From contig JBDUXZ010000011.1 of the NCBI GenBank assembly GCA_039944855.1, positions 62,001 to 126,000 of the forward strand: DNA of 64,000 bases. The letters are read 5' to 3'. Positions 23,106 to 31,314 of this stretch are shown here, piece by piece (position 1 is the stretch's first letter; each line of letters starts with the position of its first letter). The notes under the pieces were generated by a model, which made no database searches, was not told where the DNA came from, and saw only the letters and a list, made by a program, of their open reading frames with translations. The DNA is from Rhodothermales bacterium. GTDB taxonomy: Bacteria > Bacteroidota > Rhodothermia > Rhodothermales > JANQRZ01. A program made the position numbers and the translations under genes.

Positions 23106-24143
23106 TTCTGCGGAGGCTTCGGCGGGGTGCGCCTGGAGGTACTCGCTCCCCCGGCCTTTTACGTTCTCGTCCCACCGTTGCATCCAGTCCGCGCCCTCAT
23201 CGGCGAGGAGGTCCCAGTCTACCCCGAGCGGGCGGATGTCGACACGCATCCACTCGGGCAGCGCGTCCGGGGCGATGTCCGTGCGGACGGGGATCCGGTG
23301 GAACTGCTCGGCCTGCTCGACGAGCGCCTCGCGCGAGGTGACGAACTCGTAGAACTGCTTCGCCCGCTCCGGATTCGGCGCTCCCTTGACGAGTGCAATC
23401 GCATCGACGAGCACGGGCGTGCCCTCGGCGGGGATGACCCACGAGAACGGATAGCCGAGGTCGTGGCTCTGGAGGTAGGCGTCGGGGAGGTTCCAGAGGG
23501 TGATGTCGCCCTCACCGCGCGCGAGCGAGAGGTAGAGCTGCGTCGGGTTGGCGGCGTACGTCTTCGTGTTCTCGTCGAGCCGGGCGAGCCAGCGGAACCC
23601 CTCCTCCACGCTCGACTGCCGCTGGATCATCGCACCGAAGATGGTCCGCATCGTCCCCGAGCCGAGCGGGGAGCGCACGAGCACGCGGTCGGCGAATCGC
23701 GGGTCGAGGAGATCGTCCCACCGCTGCGGCACATCCGTCGAGTCCACGGCGTCGTGGTTGTACATGATCACCTCGGGCGTGCGGTACGTGCCGTACCACC
23801 GGTGCTGCGAGTCCCTCGCCTCGGCGGGCACGGCGTCGGCCCACGTAGGCATGTAAGGTTCGAGCAGGCCCTGCTTCGCTGCCTTCGCGAACATCGTCTG
23901 CGGCGCGCCCCACCAGAGGCTAGCCTGCGGATTCGTCACCTCCGTCCGCACCCGGTCGTAGGCCTCCTGGCTGCCCATGTCGAGCCACTGCACGTCCACC
24001 TCGGGATGCTCGCGCTCGAACGCGTCCTCGTACGCTCCGAGGAGTTCTTTGCCGTGCGGCGAATAGATGACGAGGGTCTCCCGGTCGTCGCCGCAGCCGG
24101 CGAGAGAGAGCAGCAGGGCGAGCAGAACGAGCGGACGGGCCAT
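23091..24143 (-). CDS. ABC-type extracellular solute-binding lipoprotein
   Basis: 350 residues from MARPLVLLALLL with lipobox SLAGC (about residue 16). Binding-protein family 1 features: TLVIYSPHGKELLGAYEDAF, WWGAPQTMFAKAAKQGLLEPY, YGTYRTPEVIMYN, WDDLLDPRFADRV, DAIALVKGAPNPERAKQFYE. This is the AfuA/FbpA/phosphonate-binding type that brings iron or an organic anion to an ABC importer. No permease or ATPase gene lies next to it, so it is an orphan whose ligand cannot be told. Confidence 0.9.
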   Translation of the reverse strand: MARPLVLLALLLSLAGCGDDRETLVIYSPHGKELLGAYEDAFEREHPEVDVQWLDMGSQEAYDRVRTEVTNPQASLWWGAPQTMFAKAAKQGLLEPYMPTWADAVPAEARDSQHRWYGTYRTPEVIMYNHDAVDSTDVPQRWDDLLDPRFADRVLVRSPLGSGTMRTIFGAMIQRQSSVEEGFRWLARLDENTKTYAANPTQLYLSLARGEGDITLWNLPDAYLQSHDLGYPFSWVIPAEGTPVLVDAIALVKGAPNPERAKQFYEFVTSREALVEQAEQFHRIPVRTDIAPDALPEWMRVDIRPLGVDWDLLADEGADWMQRWDENVKGRGSEYLQAHPAEASAESVAD

Positions 24144-24316
24144 CGGCGGGGCAGTGGGTGAGGGCGCAAGATAGGCGGCCGACCCTGATTCGTGGTGCCC
24201 GGCCGCGCGCGAGCGGTCTAGCACGAAGCGCCGCCCCCCGCCGTTCCCCACAGCACGGCCGCCCGAGCGCGACGGGCGCACTCGGGCGGAGGAAAGGATG
24301 CTGCTGCCCTCAGCGT

Positions 24317-24676
24317 TCAGCGACCGACCGAGGCCAGCACGACCTCGCGGGCGAACACCTGCACATTCCCGAGGCGCAGCAGCCGCGACAGCACGCCGGG
24401 CCGAGCCGCCGGCCCCGCTCGCGCTACCGTCCGGCGGCCGACGCGGACAAGCACGTCGAGTCCGGTGACCGCGATGACGCCGCTTGCGGTGCGGATCGTC
24501 GCGCGACGGCCTGGACCTGTGGGGAATGGCAGCGTCCTCAACACGGAGATCGCCTTCCGCACGCTTCGAAACGTGGCGACGAGTTCGTCCCCTTCCGAGT
24601 GGACGGAGATGGGCTCGCCATCGACCGACAGCGAGAGGTCGGCGTCGATGTCGAGTCGGGACGCGGGGCTATCCAT
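24317..24676 (-). CDS. Conserved-looking protein of unknown function
   Basis: 119 residues, no signal peptide or membrane segment, mixed alpha/beta (FRSVRKAISVLRTLPFPTG, ATIRTASGVIAVTGLDVLVR). Unrecognised. Its ATG (24674-24676) overlaps the stop of the upstream 71-residue gene by 8 bp, so the two are coupled. No partner of known function nearby. Confidence 0.6.
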   Translation of the reverse strand: MDSPASRLDIDADLSLSVDGEPISVHSEGDELVATFRSVRKAISVLRTLPFPTGPGRRATIRTASGVIAVTGLDVLVRVGRRTVARAGPAARPGVLSRLLRLGNVQVFAREVVLASVGR

Positions 24677-24884
24677 TAGCGGTGTCGCGCGTCCGGACGC
24701 GGATCGTCCCGTTCATCTTCCAGTGCGCGTGCTCGTCACTCCGGGTCCCGCTCGGGACGTACAGGTCGAAGTTGTCGAACTCGTACGTGATCTCGGCGCC
24801 CCGGCCGGTCAGCTTGTCGTAGAGGCCGATGGCGAGGTCGGGCCACGTCTGCGTCGCTTTGGTGGATTGCGCGTTGGTTTCCAT
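24669..24884 (-). CDS. Small protein of unknown function
   Basis: 71 residues from METNAQSTKAT, soluble, acidic middle (GAEITYEFDNFDLYVPSG) and His/Lys-containing tail. Unrecognised. First gene of a two-gene overlapping unit with 24317-24676. The frame continues upstream to 26150 but only as antisense of the reductase gene. Confidence 0.6.
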   Translation of the reverse strand: METNAQSTKATQTWPDLAIGLYDKLTGRGAEITYEFDNFDLYVPSGTRSDEHAHWKMNGTIRVRTRDTANG

Positions 24885-25049
24885 GAGCGGTCTCGTATGA
24901 TGGGAAGAGTAGAGAGAGGGGTTCGCCGCGCGGCGAGCGAGGGGTATGAATCGAGCCCGCTCCTCACAAGTTCCAATATTTACTGAAAGTGACAGAACCC
25001 CATGCTCGCTAATCCGTGGCATCCTCCCCGCCCTCCAACACCGCCCGCC

Positions 25050-26546
25050 ATGTCCCAGCGCATCCTCCTCACCGGCGCCACCGGCTACCTCGGCGGCCGC
25101 CTCGCGCCTCGCCTGCTCGACCGCGGCTACCGCGTACGCTGCCTCGTCCGCGACCCCGACCGGCTCCACGGCTACGACTGGGAAGACCGCGTCGACATCG
25201 TGCAGGGCAACGTGCTGCAACCGGACACCCTCCCGCCCGCGATGGAGGGCGTCGACACGGCGTACTACCTCATCCACTCGATGGCGGCGGGGCCGGGCTT
25301 CGCCGAGCGCGACCGCCGAGCGGCGGCGAACTTCGGGCGCGCTGCGCGCGAGGCCGGCGTCCGCCGCGTGATCTACCTCGGCGGCATCGACCCCGGCGTC
25401 GATGAGACGTCCGACCACCTCCAGAGCCGGATCGAGACGGGCGAGATCCTGCGCGAGACCGGGCCTCCGCTGACGGAGTTCCGCGCGGCCGTGATCGTCG
25501 GCTCGGGCAGCGCGTCGTTCGAACTGATCCGCCACCTCACCGAGCGGCTGCCGGTGATGATCACGCCGAAGTGGGTCCGCACGCGCTCGCAGCCCATCGC
25601 CATCCGCGACGTGCTCTGCTACCTCATGGACGGCCTCAAAATTCCCGAGACCGAGGGCCGCGTCATCGAGATCGGCGGGCCCGAAATCCTGACCTACGAA
25701 GACATGTTTCGGACCTACGCCGACGTGCGCGGGCTGAAGCGCTGGGTCGTCGACGTGCCCTTCCTGACGCCGAACCTGTCCTCGCTGTGGGCCGGCCTCG
25801 TCACACCGATCTCGCCGTCGCTCGCGCGCCCGCTCATCAAAGGCCTCGGGAGCGAAGTCCTCGTGACCGACCCCAGCGGGATGGCCCTCTTCGACGTCGA
25901 TCCGATCACGTACGAAGCCGCCGTCCGCCTCGCCCTCGAACGGTTCCGCCGGGACGAGGTCGAGACGTCGTGGTCGAGCGCGCTCTCGTCGAGCCAGGGC
26001 GACAAGGTGGCGTCGGAGATGACGAGCGAGGAGGGGATGATCTCCGACCGCCGCCGCCTCGTCGTCGACGCCTCGCCCGAGTCGGTGTTCTCCGTCATCA
26101 AAGCGATCGGCGGGGCGAGCGGCTGGCTCTACGCGAATCCGCTCTGGCACATCCGCGGCGTGCTCGATCAGTTCGTCGGGGGCCCCGGCCTCCGGCGCGG
26201 GCGGCGGAACCAGTCTACGGTCCGCGTCGGCGAGGCGATCGACTTCTGGCGCGTGGAGGAACTGGAGGAGAACCGGCTGCTCCGGCTGAGGGCCGAGATG
26301 AAGGTGCCGGGCCGGGCGTGGCTCCAGTTCGAAGTCGAGCCCGAGGAGGGGAGCGCCGCCCCGCGCTCACGCATCACGCAGACGGCGTTCTACGAGCCGA
26401 AGGGGCTGTGGGGCGTTGTGTATTGGTACTCCCTCGTCCCCTTCCACCCCTCCATCTTCAAGGGGATGATCACGGAATTGGGCCGCCGCGCGGAAAAGCG
26501 CGAGGCCGAAACCCGGCAGGCCTCGCTCGACGTGGCTGCCTCGTAG
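25050..26546 (+). CDS. NAD(P)-binding SDR-type protein fused to DUF2867
   Basis: 498 residues from MSQRILLTGATGYLG. N-terminal Rossmann fold (GATGYLGG, 8-15; YYLIHSM, SRIETGEILRET; about 1-310) of the atypical SDR/NmrA type, then a DUF2867 domain (about 330-485: SPESVFSVIKAIGG, GWLYANPLWHIRGVLD, LLRLRAEMKVPGRAWL, GLWGVVYWYSLVPFH). This two-domain layout is a recognised family of putative membrane-associated reductases. Substrate unknown. An ATG at 25002 is in frame but adds only a proline-rich lead. Confidence 0.92.
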   Translation: MSQRILLTGATGYLGGRLAPRLLDRGYRVRCLVRDPDRLHGYDWEDRVDIVQGNVLQPDTLPPAMEGVDTAYYLIHSMAAGPGFAERDRRAAANFGRAAREAGVRRVIYLGGIDPGVDETSDHLQSRIETGEILRETGPPLTEFRAAVIVGSGSASFELIRHLTERLPVMITPKWVRTRSQPIAIRDVLCYLMDGLKIPETEGRVIEIGGPEILTYEDMFRTYADVRGLKRWVVDVPFLTPNLSSLWAGLVTPISPSLARPLIKGLGSEVLVTDPSGMALFDVDPITYEAAVRLALERFRRDEVETSWSSALSSSQGDKVASEMTSEEGMISDRRRLVVDASPESVFSVIKAIGGASGWLYANPLWHIRGVLDQFVGGPGLRRGRRNQSTVRVGEAIDFWRVEELEENRLLRLRAEMKVPGRAWLQFEVEPEEGSAAPRSRITQTAFYEPKGLWGVVYWYSLVPFHPSIFKGMITELGRRAEKREAETRQASLDVAAS

Positions 26547-26557
26547 CGACCCGGACG

Positions 26558-26767
26558 CTACGCCTCGCCTTCGACCGCGCCGAACGCCCGCGGCGGCTTC
26601 AGCCGCTCGATGGCCTCCACCTCGCGGAGCGCCTCGTCGAGCGCCATCTCCTCCAGCACCTCGGCGACGACCTCCTTCAGCCACTCGCGCTGCTCGTGCA
26701 GCGTCTCGGCGATCGCCTCCTTCAGGACCTTCTTGAGCATCTCGTTCTTGGTAGCGGGCTGATCCAT
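26558..26767 (-). CDS. Small helical antitoxin-like protein
   Basis: 69 residues from MDQPATKNEMLKK. Almost entirely helical with the pattern EAIAETLHEQREWLKEVV and VLEEMALDEALREVE, reminiscent of small antitoxins and orphan helical proteins in cyanobacteria and Bacteroidota. No toxin gene is adjacent, so the antitoxin idea is weak. Convergent with the reductase gene, 11 bp apart. Confidence 0.65.
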   Translation of the reverse strand: MDQPATKNEMLKKVLKEAIAETLHEQREWLKEVVAEVLEEMALDEALREVEAIERLKPPRAFGAVEGEA

Positions 26768-27027
26768 CGGACCGGGGATTCGTGGGGGGCAAGCAGGACC
26801 GGAAGCTACGGAATGCCGGGCAGAGAAACAGCGCAGTCCTCGGTACCCCACGCCGTAGGTGGAGGAACCCGGTATTCCACCTCGCGTTTTCGCGCCTGCC
26901 ACTCCTTTCTGAGCCGGTGCACTGCTCCTGCCCGCCTCGTTGCTGTCGCCGTTCCTCGGGAGGGGCTGTGCACTCGTGCCGTACGGCCTGGCATAGCCCG
27001 GTCATCGTCTAGCCACGCTCTCGCCTC

Positions 27028-28257
27028 ATGTCGCAACTCTCTACCGTCCCTTCGATCGCCGGCGGGACCGACGGGGCCGTGGCGGAGGCCCCGCTGCCGG
27101 ACCTCTCGGCGGCGGAGCGGGGCCGGTACGCGCGCCACCTCATCCTGCCGGAAGTGGGACCGGAGGGGCAGCGCAAGCTGAAAGCCGCGTCCGTGCTCCT
27201 CGTCGGAGCCGGCGGGCTCGGGTCGCCGCTCGCTCTCTACCTTGCCGCCGCCGGCGTCGGCCGCATCGGGCTCGTCGACTTCGACGTGGTCGACGCGTCG
27301 AACCTCCAGCGGCAAGTCCTCCACGGGACGAAGGACATCGGGCGGCCCAAGCTGGAGTCCGCGCGCGACCGCATCCACGACGTGAACCCCCACGTCCAGG
27401 TCGACCTCCACCCCGTCCGGCTCACGAGCGAGAACGCCCTCGGCGTCGTCGAGCAATACGACGTCGTCGCCGACGGGACCGACAACTTCCCGACGCGCTA
27501 CCTCGTCAACGACGCCTGCATCCTCACGGGCACGCCGAACGTGTACGGCTCGATCTTCCGGTTCGAGGGGCAGGTCTCCGTGTTCTGCACCGACGCGGGG
27601 CCGAGCTACCGCTGCCTCTACGAGGAGCCGCCGCCGCCGGGCCTCGTGCCGTCGTGCGCCGAGGGCGGCGTGCTCGGCGTGCTCCCCGGCCTCGTCGGGA
27701 CGATCCAGGCGACGGAGACGATCAAGCTCCTCCTCGGCATCGGCGAGCCGCTCATCGGACGGCTCCTCCTCATCGACACGCTCGCGATGGACTTCCGCAC
27801 GCTCCGCGTCCGCCGCAACCCGGACTGGCCCGTCGGTGCCCCGCACCCGACCGTCACGGAGCTGGTGGACTACGAGGCCTTCTGCGGCCTCCCCTCCCTC
27901 ACCTCCAACGGCAGCGCCTCTGCGAACCCGCCCGCCGTCCCCGAGATCACCGTCAGAGAACTCAAAGCGCAGCTCGACCGCGGCGAGCGCCCCTTCCTCC
28001 TCGACGTCCGCAAGCCGAACGAGTACGAGATCGCGAACCTCGGAGGCACGCTCATCCCCGTCGACGAGTTGGAGGACCGGATCGGCGAACTCGAAGCGCA
28101 CCGCGATGAGGACTTCGTCGTCCACTGCCGCTCGGGCGCGCGCTCGGCGAAGGCGGTGCTGATCCTCCGAGCGCACGGGTTCACCGGCCCCGTCAACCTC
28201 AAAGGCGGCGTCCTCGCCTGGAGCGACGAGATCGATCCTTCGATGCCGAAGTACTAG
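27028..28257 (+). CDS. moeB: MoeB/ThiF-type adenylyltransferase with C-terminal rhodanese
   Basis: 409 residues. E1-like ATPase (about 25-270): YARHLILPEVG, GAGGLGSPLALYLAAAGVGRIGLVD (two blocks), DNFPTRYLVNDAC, YRCLYEEPPPPGLVPSCAEGG, LPGLVGTIQATE. Rhodanese domain (about 305-405) with active loop HCRSGARSAKA, catalytic Cys. It adenylates the C-terminal Gly-Gly of MoaD/ThiS-type carriers and hands on sulfur for molybdopterin, thiamine or tRNA thiolation. The linked rhodanese is the MoeZ/Uba4 layout. No moaD or thiS gene is nearby, so the pathway is open. Confidence 0.94.
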   Translation: MSQLSTVPSIAGGTDGAVAEAPLPDLSAAERGRYARHLILPEVGPEGQRKLKAASVLLVGAGGLGSPLALYLAAAGVGRIGLVDFDVVDASNLQRQVLHGTKDIGRPKLESARDRIHDVNPHVQVDLHPVRLTSENALGVVEQYDVVADGTDNFPTRYLVNDACILTGTPNVYGSIFRFEGQVSVFCTDAGPSYRCLYEEPPPPGLVPSCAEGGVLGVLPGLVGTIQATETIKLLLGIGEPLIGRLLLIDTLAMDFRTLRVRRNPDWPVGAPHPTVTELVDYEAFCGLPSLTSNGSASANPPAVPEITVRELKAQLDRGERPFLLDVRKPNEYEIANLGGTLIPVDELEDRIGELEAHRDEDFVVHCRSGARSAKAVLILRAHGFTGPVNLKGGVLAWSDEIDPSMPKY

Positions 28258-28267
28258 CCGAGCGGGC

Positions 28268-30622
28268 TCACCCCACGACCTGCAGCCGAGCGAACTTCAG
28301 CTTGAGTTTTTTCTGCCCGACGGCTTTGAAAAACACCGTCGCCGCCGCGCGGTCGCCGCGGCCTTCGACGGCGAGCACTTTGCCCTCGCCGAAGGTCTGG
28401 TGGAAGACGCGGACGCCGGGGACGATTTCGGCCTCGCCCTCGTCGTAGACGATCCGCCGGCCCTCGGTGGGCTCCGGCGCGGGGCGCGGGCGCTGCTTCT
28501 GAGGGGCGTCGCGGAGGTTCTGCCGGTAGTAGTGCGGGTCCATGTCCTCGAACGAGCCCGTGCCGCCGCGCCCGACGGAGAACCGGTCCTTTTTGCCTGT
28601 GAACGCCCGGCCCGTCTCGGTGCGAATGACATCCTCGGCATCGACCTCGTCGAGGAAGCGGCTGCGGATGTTCGACTGCTGCTCGCCGAAGCGGTAGCGG
28701 CTGCGCGCGTGCGAGAGGAAGAGCAACTCCTCGGCCCGCGTGACGCCGACGTAGAACAACCGCCGCTCCTCCTCCAGTTCCTTCGGGTCCTGCGCCGCGA
28801 CGGCGAGCGGGAAGAGCCCCTCCTCCATCCCCGTCACGAAGACGACCTTGAACTCCAGCCCCTTCGAGCCGTGGAGCGTCATCAGCGTCACGCGGTTGGG
28901 GTCCCCCTCGTCGGCGTCGGCGTCGGTGACGAGCGAGACTTGCTGGAGGAACTCGGAGAGCGTCGGCGTGTGCTCGGCGCTGCCGTGGGCGCCGGTGAAC
29001 TCGGCGACGGCGGAGATCAGCTCCTGCACGTTCTCCCACCGCGCGAGCGCCTCGATCGTGTTCTCCTCGCGGAGGTTCGCGAGGAGGCCGCTCTCGGCCA
29101 GCAACTCGCGCGCGATCTCGTCGGCGGCACCCGTGTTCGCCTTCGCGGCGTAGCGACCGACGAGGAAGGTGAAGCCCTGGATCGCGTTCGCCGCCCGGCC
29201 GCCGACGCCCGCGTCCTCGGCCCGCTCGAGCGCCTGCCAGAGTGTGAGCCCTTCCTCGCGGGCGAATTCCTCGACGCGCTCCATCGTCTTCGCGCCGATC
29301 CCGCGCGTCGGGTAGTTGATGACGCGGCGGACCGACGCCTGATCGTTCGGGTTGACGACGAGGCGGAGGTACGCAATCGCGTCTTTGATCTCCTTCCGGG
29401 CGTAGAACGAGAGCCCACCGACGATGCGGTACGGAATCCCACCGCGCCGCAGCGAGTCCTCGATCGAGCGGCTCTGCGCGTTCGTCCGGTAGAGGATCGC
29501 CACCTGCCGGTACGGTACGCCGTGGCGGACGTGGAGGTCGCGGATGCGGCGCTCGACCTTCTGCGCTTCATCCTTCTCCGAGAGCGCCTCCATCAAGACG
29601 ACGTGCTCGCCCTCGGCGTTCTCGGTCCACAGGTTCTTGTCGAGCTGGTCCGCGTTCCGCTTGATGATGGAGTCGGCGAGGCGCAGGATTTTCGCGGTGG
29701 AGCGGTAGTTCTGCTCCAGCCGGATCGTCGTCGCGCCGGGGTAGTCCTTCTGGAACGAGAGGATGTTCTGGATGTCGGCCCCGCGGAAGGCGTAGATGCT
29801 CTGCGCATCGTCGCCGACGACGCAGAGGTTTTTGTGCGCCGCGGCGAGCATCTTCGCGAGGCTGTACTGCGCGTGGTTCGTGTCCTGGTACTCGTCGATG
29901 TGGAGGTACTTCCAGCGCTTCTGGTACTCGGCGAGCACGTCGGGGTGGCGCTGGAACAGCTCAATGGGCTTGATGAGGAGGTCGTCGAAGTCGAGCGCGT
30001 TCGCGCGGCGGAGGGCGTCGTTGTACGGGCCGTAGACCTTCGCGGCGGCCTCCTCGAACGGGTCGGCGGCGAGGCGCTGGTACTCCTCGGGGCTGACGAG
30101 CTGGTTCTTCGCCCCGCTGATTCGGTGGCGGACGGAGCGCGGCGTGTAGCGCTTCGCGTCGATGCCGTAACGGAGCATCTGGGCCTTGATGATGTTCTCG
30201 GAGTCCGTCGGGTCGTAGATCGAGAAGTCGCGCGTGTAGCCGAGCTTGTCGGCCTCGCGGCGGAGGATGCGGGCGAAGACGGAGTGGAACGTCCCCATCC
30301 AGATCCCCTTCGCCCCCTCCTCCCCGACGAGCCGGAGCACGCGGTCGCGCATCTCGCGCGCGGCCTTGTTGGTGAACGTGAGCGCGAGGATCTGGCTCGG
30401 CCACGCCCGCTTCGCCGCGAGGAGGTACGCGATCCGGTGCGTCAGCGTCCGCGTCTTGCCCGAGCCCGGCCCGGCGACGATCATCACTGGCCCCTCGGTC
30501 GTGGAGGCGGCCTCGCGCTGGACCGGGTTCAGCCCGTCGAGGATCGCGGCGGCGTCCGTCTCGGGCGACGGCGGCGTAGCAGTGGCGTCGGGCGGGGCGT
30601 CGAAGAGCTTGTAGGTGCGCAT
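28268..30622 (-). CDS. pcrA: ATP-dependent DNA helicase, UvrD/PcrA family
   Basis: 784 residues from MRTYKLFDAP. SF1A helicase with Q motif (LNPVQREAA), Walker A GPGSGKTR (51-58), Ia (ALTFTNKAAREMR), II (IDEYQDTNHAQY), III (CVVGDDAQSIYAFRGAD), IV (QNYRS), V (LMTLHGSKGLEFK) and VI (LFYVGVTRAEELL). A C-terminal Tudor-like tail (VFHQTFGEGKVLAVEGRGD) typical of PcrA is present. It unwinds DNA in repair and rolling-circle replication. Convergent with the MoeB gene, 10 bp apart. Confidence 0.97.
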   Translation of the reverse strand: MRTYKLFDAPPDATATPPSPETDAAAILDGLNPVQREAASTTEGPVMIVAGPGSGKTRTLTHRIAYLLAAKRAWPSQILALTFTNKAAREMRDRVLRLVGEEGAKGIWMGTFHSVFARILRREADKLGYTRDFSIYDPTDSENIIKAQMLRYGIDAKRYTPRSVRHRISGAKNQLVSPEEYQRLAADPFEEAAAKVYGPYNDALRRANALDFDDLLIKPIELFQRHPDVLAEYQKRWKYLHIDEYQDTNHAQYSLAKMLAAAHKNLCVVGDDAQSIYAFRGADIQNILSFQKDYPGATTIRLEQNYRSTAKILRLADSIIKRNADQLDKNLWTENAEGEHVVLMEALSEKDEAQKVERRIRDLHVRHGVPYRQVAILYRTNAQSRSIEDSLRRGGIPYRIVGGLSFYARKEIKDAIAYLRLVVNPNDQASVRRVINYPTRGIGAKTMERVEEFAREEGLTLWQALERAEDAGVGGRAANAIQGFTFLVGRYAAKANTGAADEIARELLAESGLLANLREENTIEALARWENVQELISAVAEFTGAHGSAEHTPTLSEFLQQVSLVTDADADEGDPNRVTLMTLHGSKGLEFKVVFVTGMEEGLFPLAVAAQDPKELEEERRLFYVGVTRAEELLFLSHARSRYRFGEQQSNIRSRFLDEVDAEDVIRTETGRAFTGKKDRFSVGRGGTGSFEDMDPHYYRQNLRDAPQKQRPRPAPEPTEGRRIVYDEGEAEIVPGVRVFHQTFGEGKVLAVEGRGDRAAATVFFKAVGQKKLKLKFARLQVVG

Positions 30623-30757
30623 AATTGGCGATGGCGTAGAGACGCGACAGGTCGCGCCGCTACGGGTTGACAGGACGCTCACCGATGATAGCGGCGGACA
30701 CAGCGACGGGCAAGGCGCGGCCCCGATTTCCCCCGCCCTCAACAACCGCCGCGCCTG

Positions 30758-30789
30758 TTTGGTCGCACGCTCTGTTTGTTTATGTTGTG
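30758..30789 (+). promoter_or_regulatory. Bacteroidota-type -33/-7 promoter of the CBS gene
   Basis: TTTG (30758-30761), a 19-nt spacer, then TATGTTGTG (30781-30789), close to the Bacteroidota consensus TTTG / TAnnTTTG. It lies 36 nt before the ATG. The same two boxes with the same spacing occur at 56860-56891. Confidence 0.65.
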
Positions 30790-30824
30790 CCTACCCTTCC
30801 TTCTGCACCCACCGAGAGGACGCC

Positions 30825-31268
30825 ATGTCTGCCCTTGTCTCCAGCATCCTCACCCGAAAAGGCGACTGGGTCATCACGACCGACCCCAAAGTCACCGTCT
30901 TCGATACCATCACACGGATGGTCGAGCACAACGTCGGCGCGATCTGCGTGACGCAGGGCGGCGAGCTGCTCGGCATCTTCACCGAGCGCGACTACCTCCG
31001 CCGGATCGTCCTCCAGGGCCGGACCTCGAAGACGACGCGTGTCGAGGAGGTGATGACGGCCGACGTCGTCTGCGCCATGCCGGACCACACCGTGGACGAG
31101 TGCATGGCGATGATGAGCGAGAAGAAGTGCCGCCACCTCCCCGTCCTCCGAGACGGCCAGCTCGCCGGGCTCATCTCGATGGGCGACTGCGTGAAGGTGA
31201 TGCTGGAGACGACGGAGGACCACGTCCGCGACCTCGAGAGCTTCATCACCGGCGGCTACCCCGGCTGA
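30825..31268 (+). CDS. Tandem CBS-domain protein
   Basis: 147 residues, two CBS motifs: TVFDTITRMVEHNVGAICV ... LLGIFTERDYLRRIVLQG (about 20-75) and TVDECMAMMSEKKCRHLPVL ... LAGLISMGDCVKVML (about 85-140). A single Bateman module that binds adenine nucleotides and usually regulates a partner enzyme or channel. The ATG sits after a GAGAGGA. No partner is adjacent. Ends before a hairpin shared with the next gene. Confidence 0.95.
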   Translation: MSALVSSILTRKGDWVITTDPKVTVFDTITRMVEHNVGAICVTQGGELLGIFTERDYLRRIVLQGRTSKTTRVEEVMTADVVCAMPDHTVDECMAMMSEKKCRHLPVLRDGQLAGLISMGDCVKVMLETTEDHVRDLESFITGGYPG

Positions 31269-31286
31269 GCGTCGGGCGGGACGGTA

Positions 31287-31314
31287 GTAGGGGGTTGATT
31301 CATCAACCCCCTAC
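31287..31314. terminator. Hairpin between convergent genes
   Basis: A perfect 13-bp palindrome (31287-31299 with 31302-31314, GTAGGGGGTTGAT arm) between the CBS gene stop and the stop of the following minus-strand gene, whose stop codon lies in the right arm. No T-run, so possibly a two-way termination or mRNA-stabilising hairpin. Confidence 0.6.

Noticed and set aside
26558-26767. Toxin-antitoxin pair
   Set aside because: The small helical protein looks antitoxin-like but no toxin gene is adjacent.
28400-30670. Plus-strand open frame of 756 codons opposite the helicase
   Set aside because: The helicase motifs are complete on the minus strand; the plus frame is the mirror of its codon bias.
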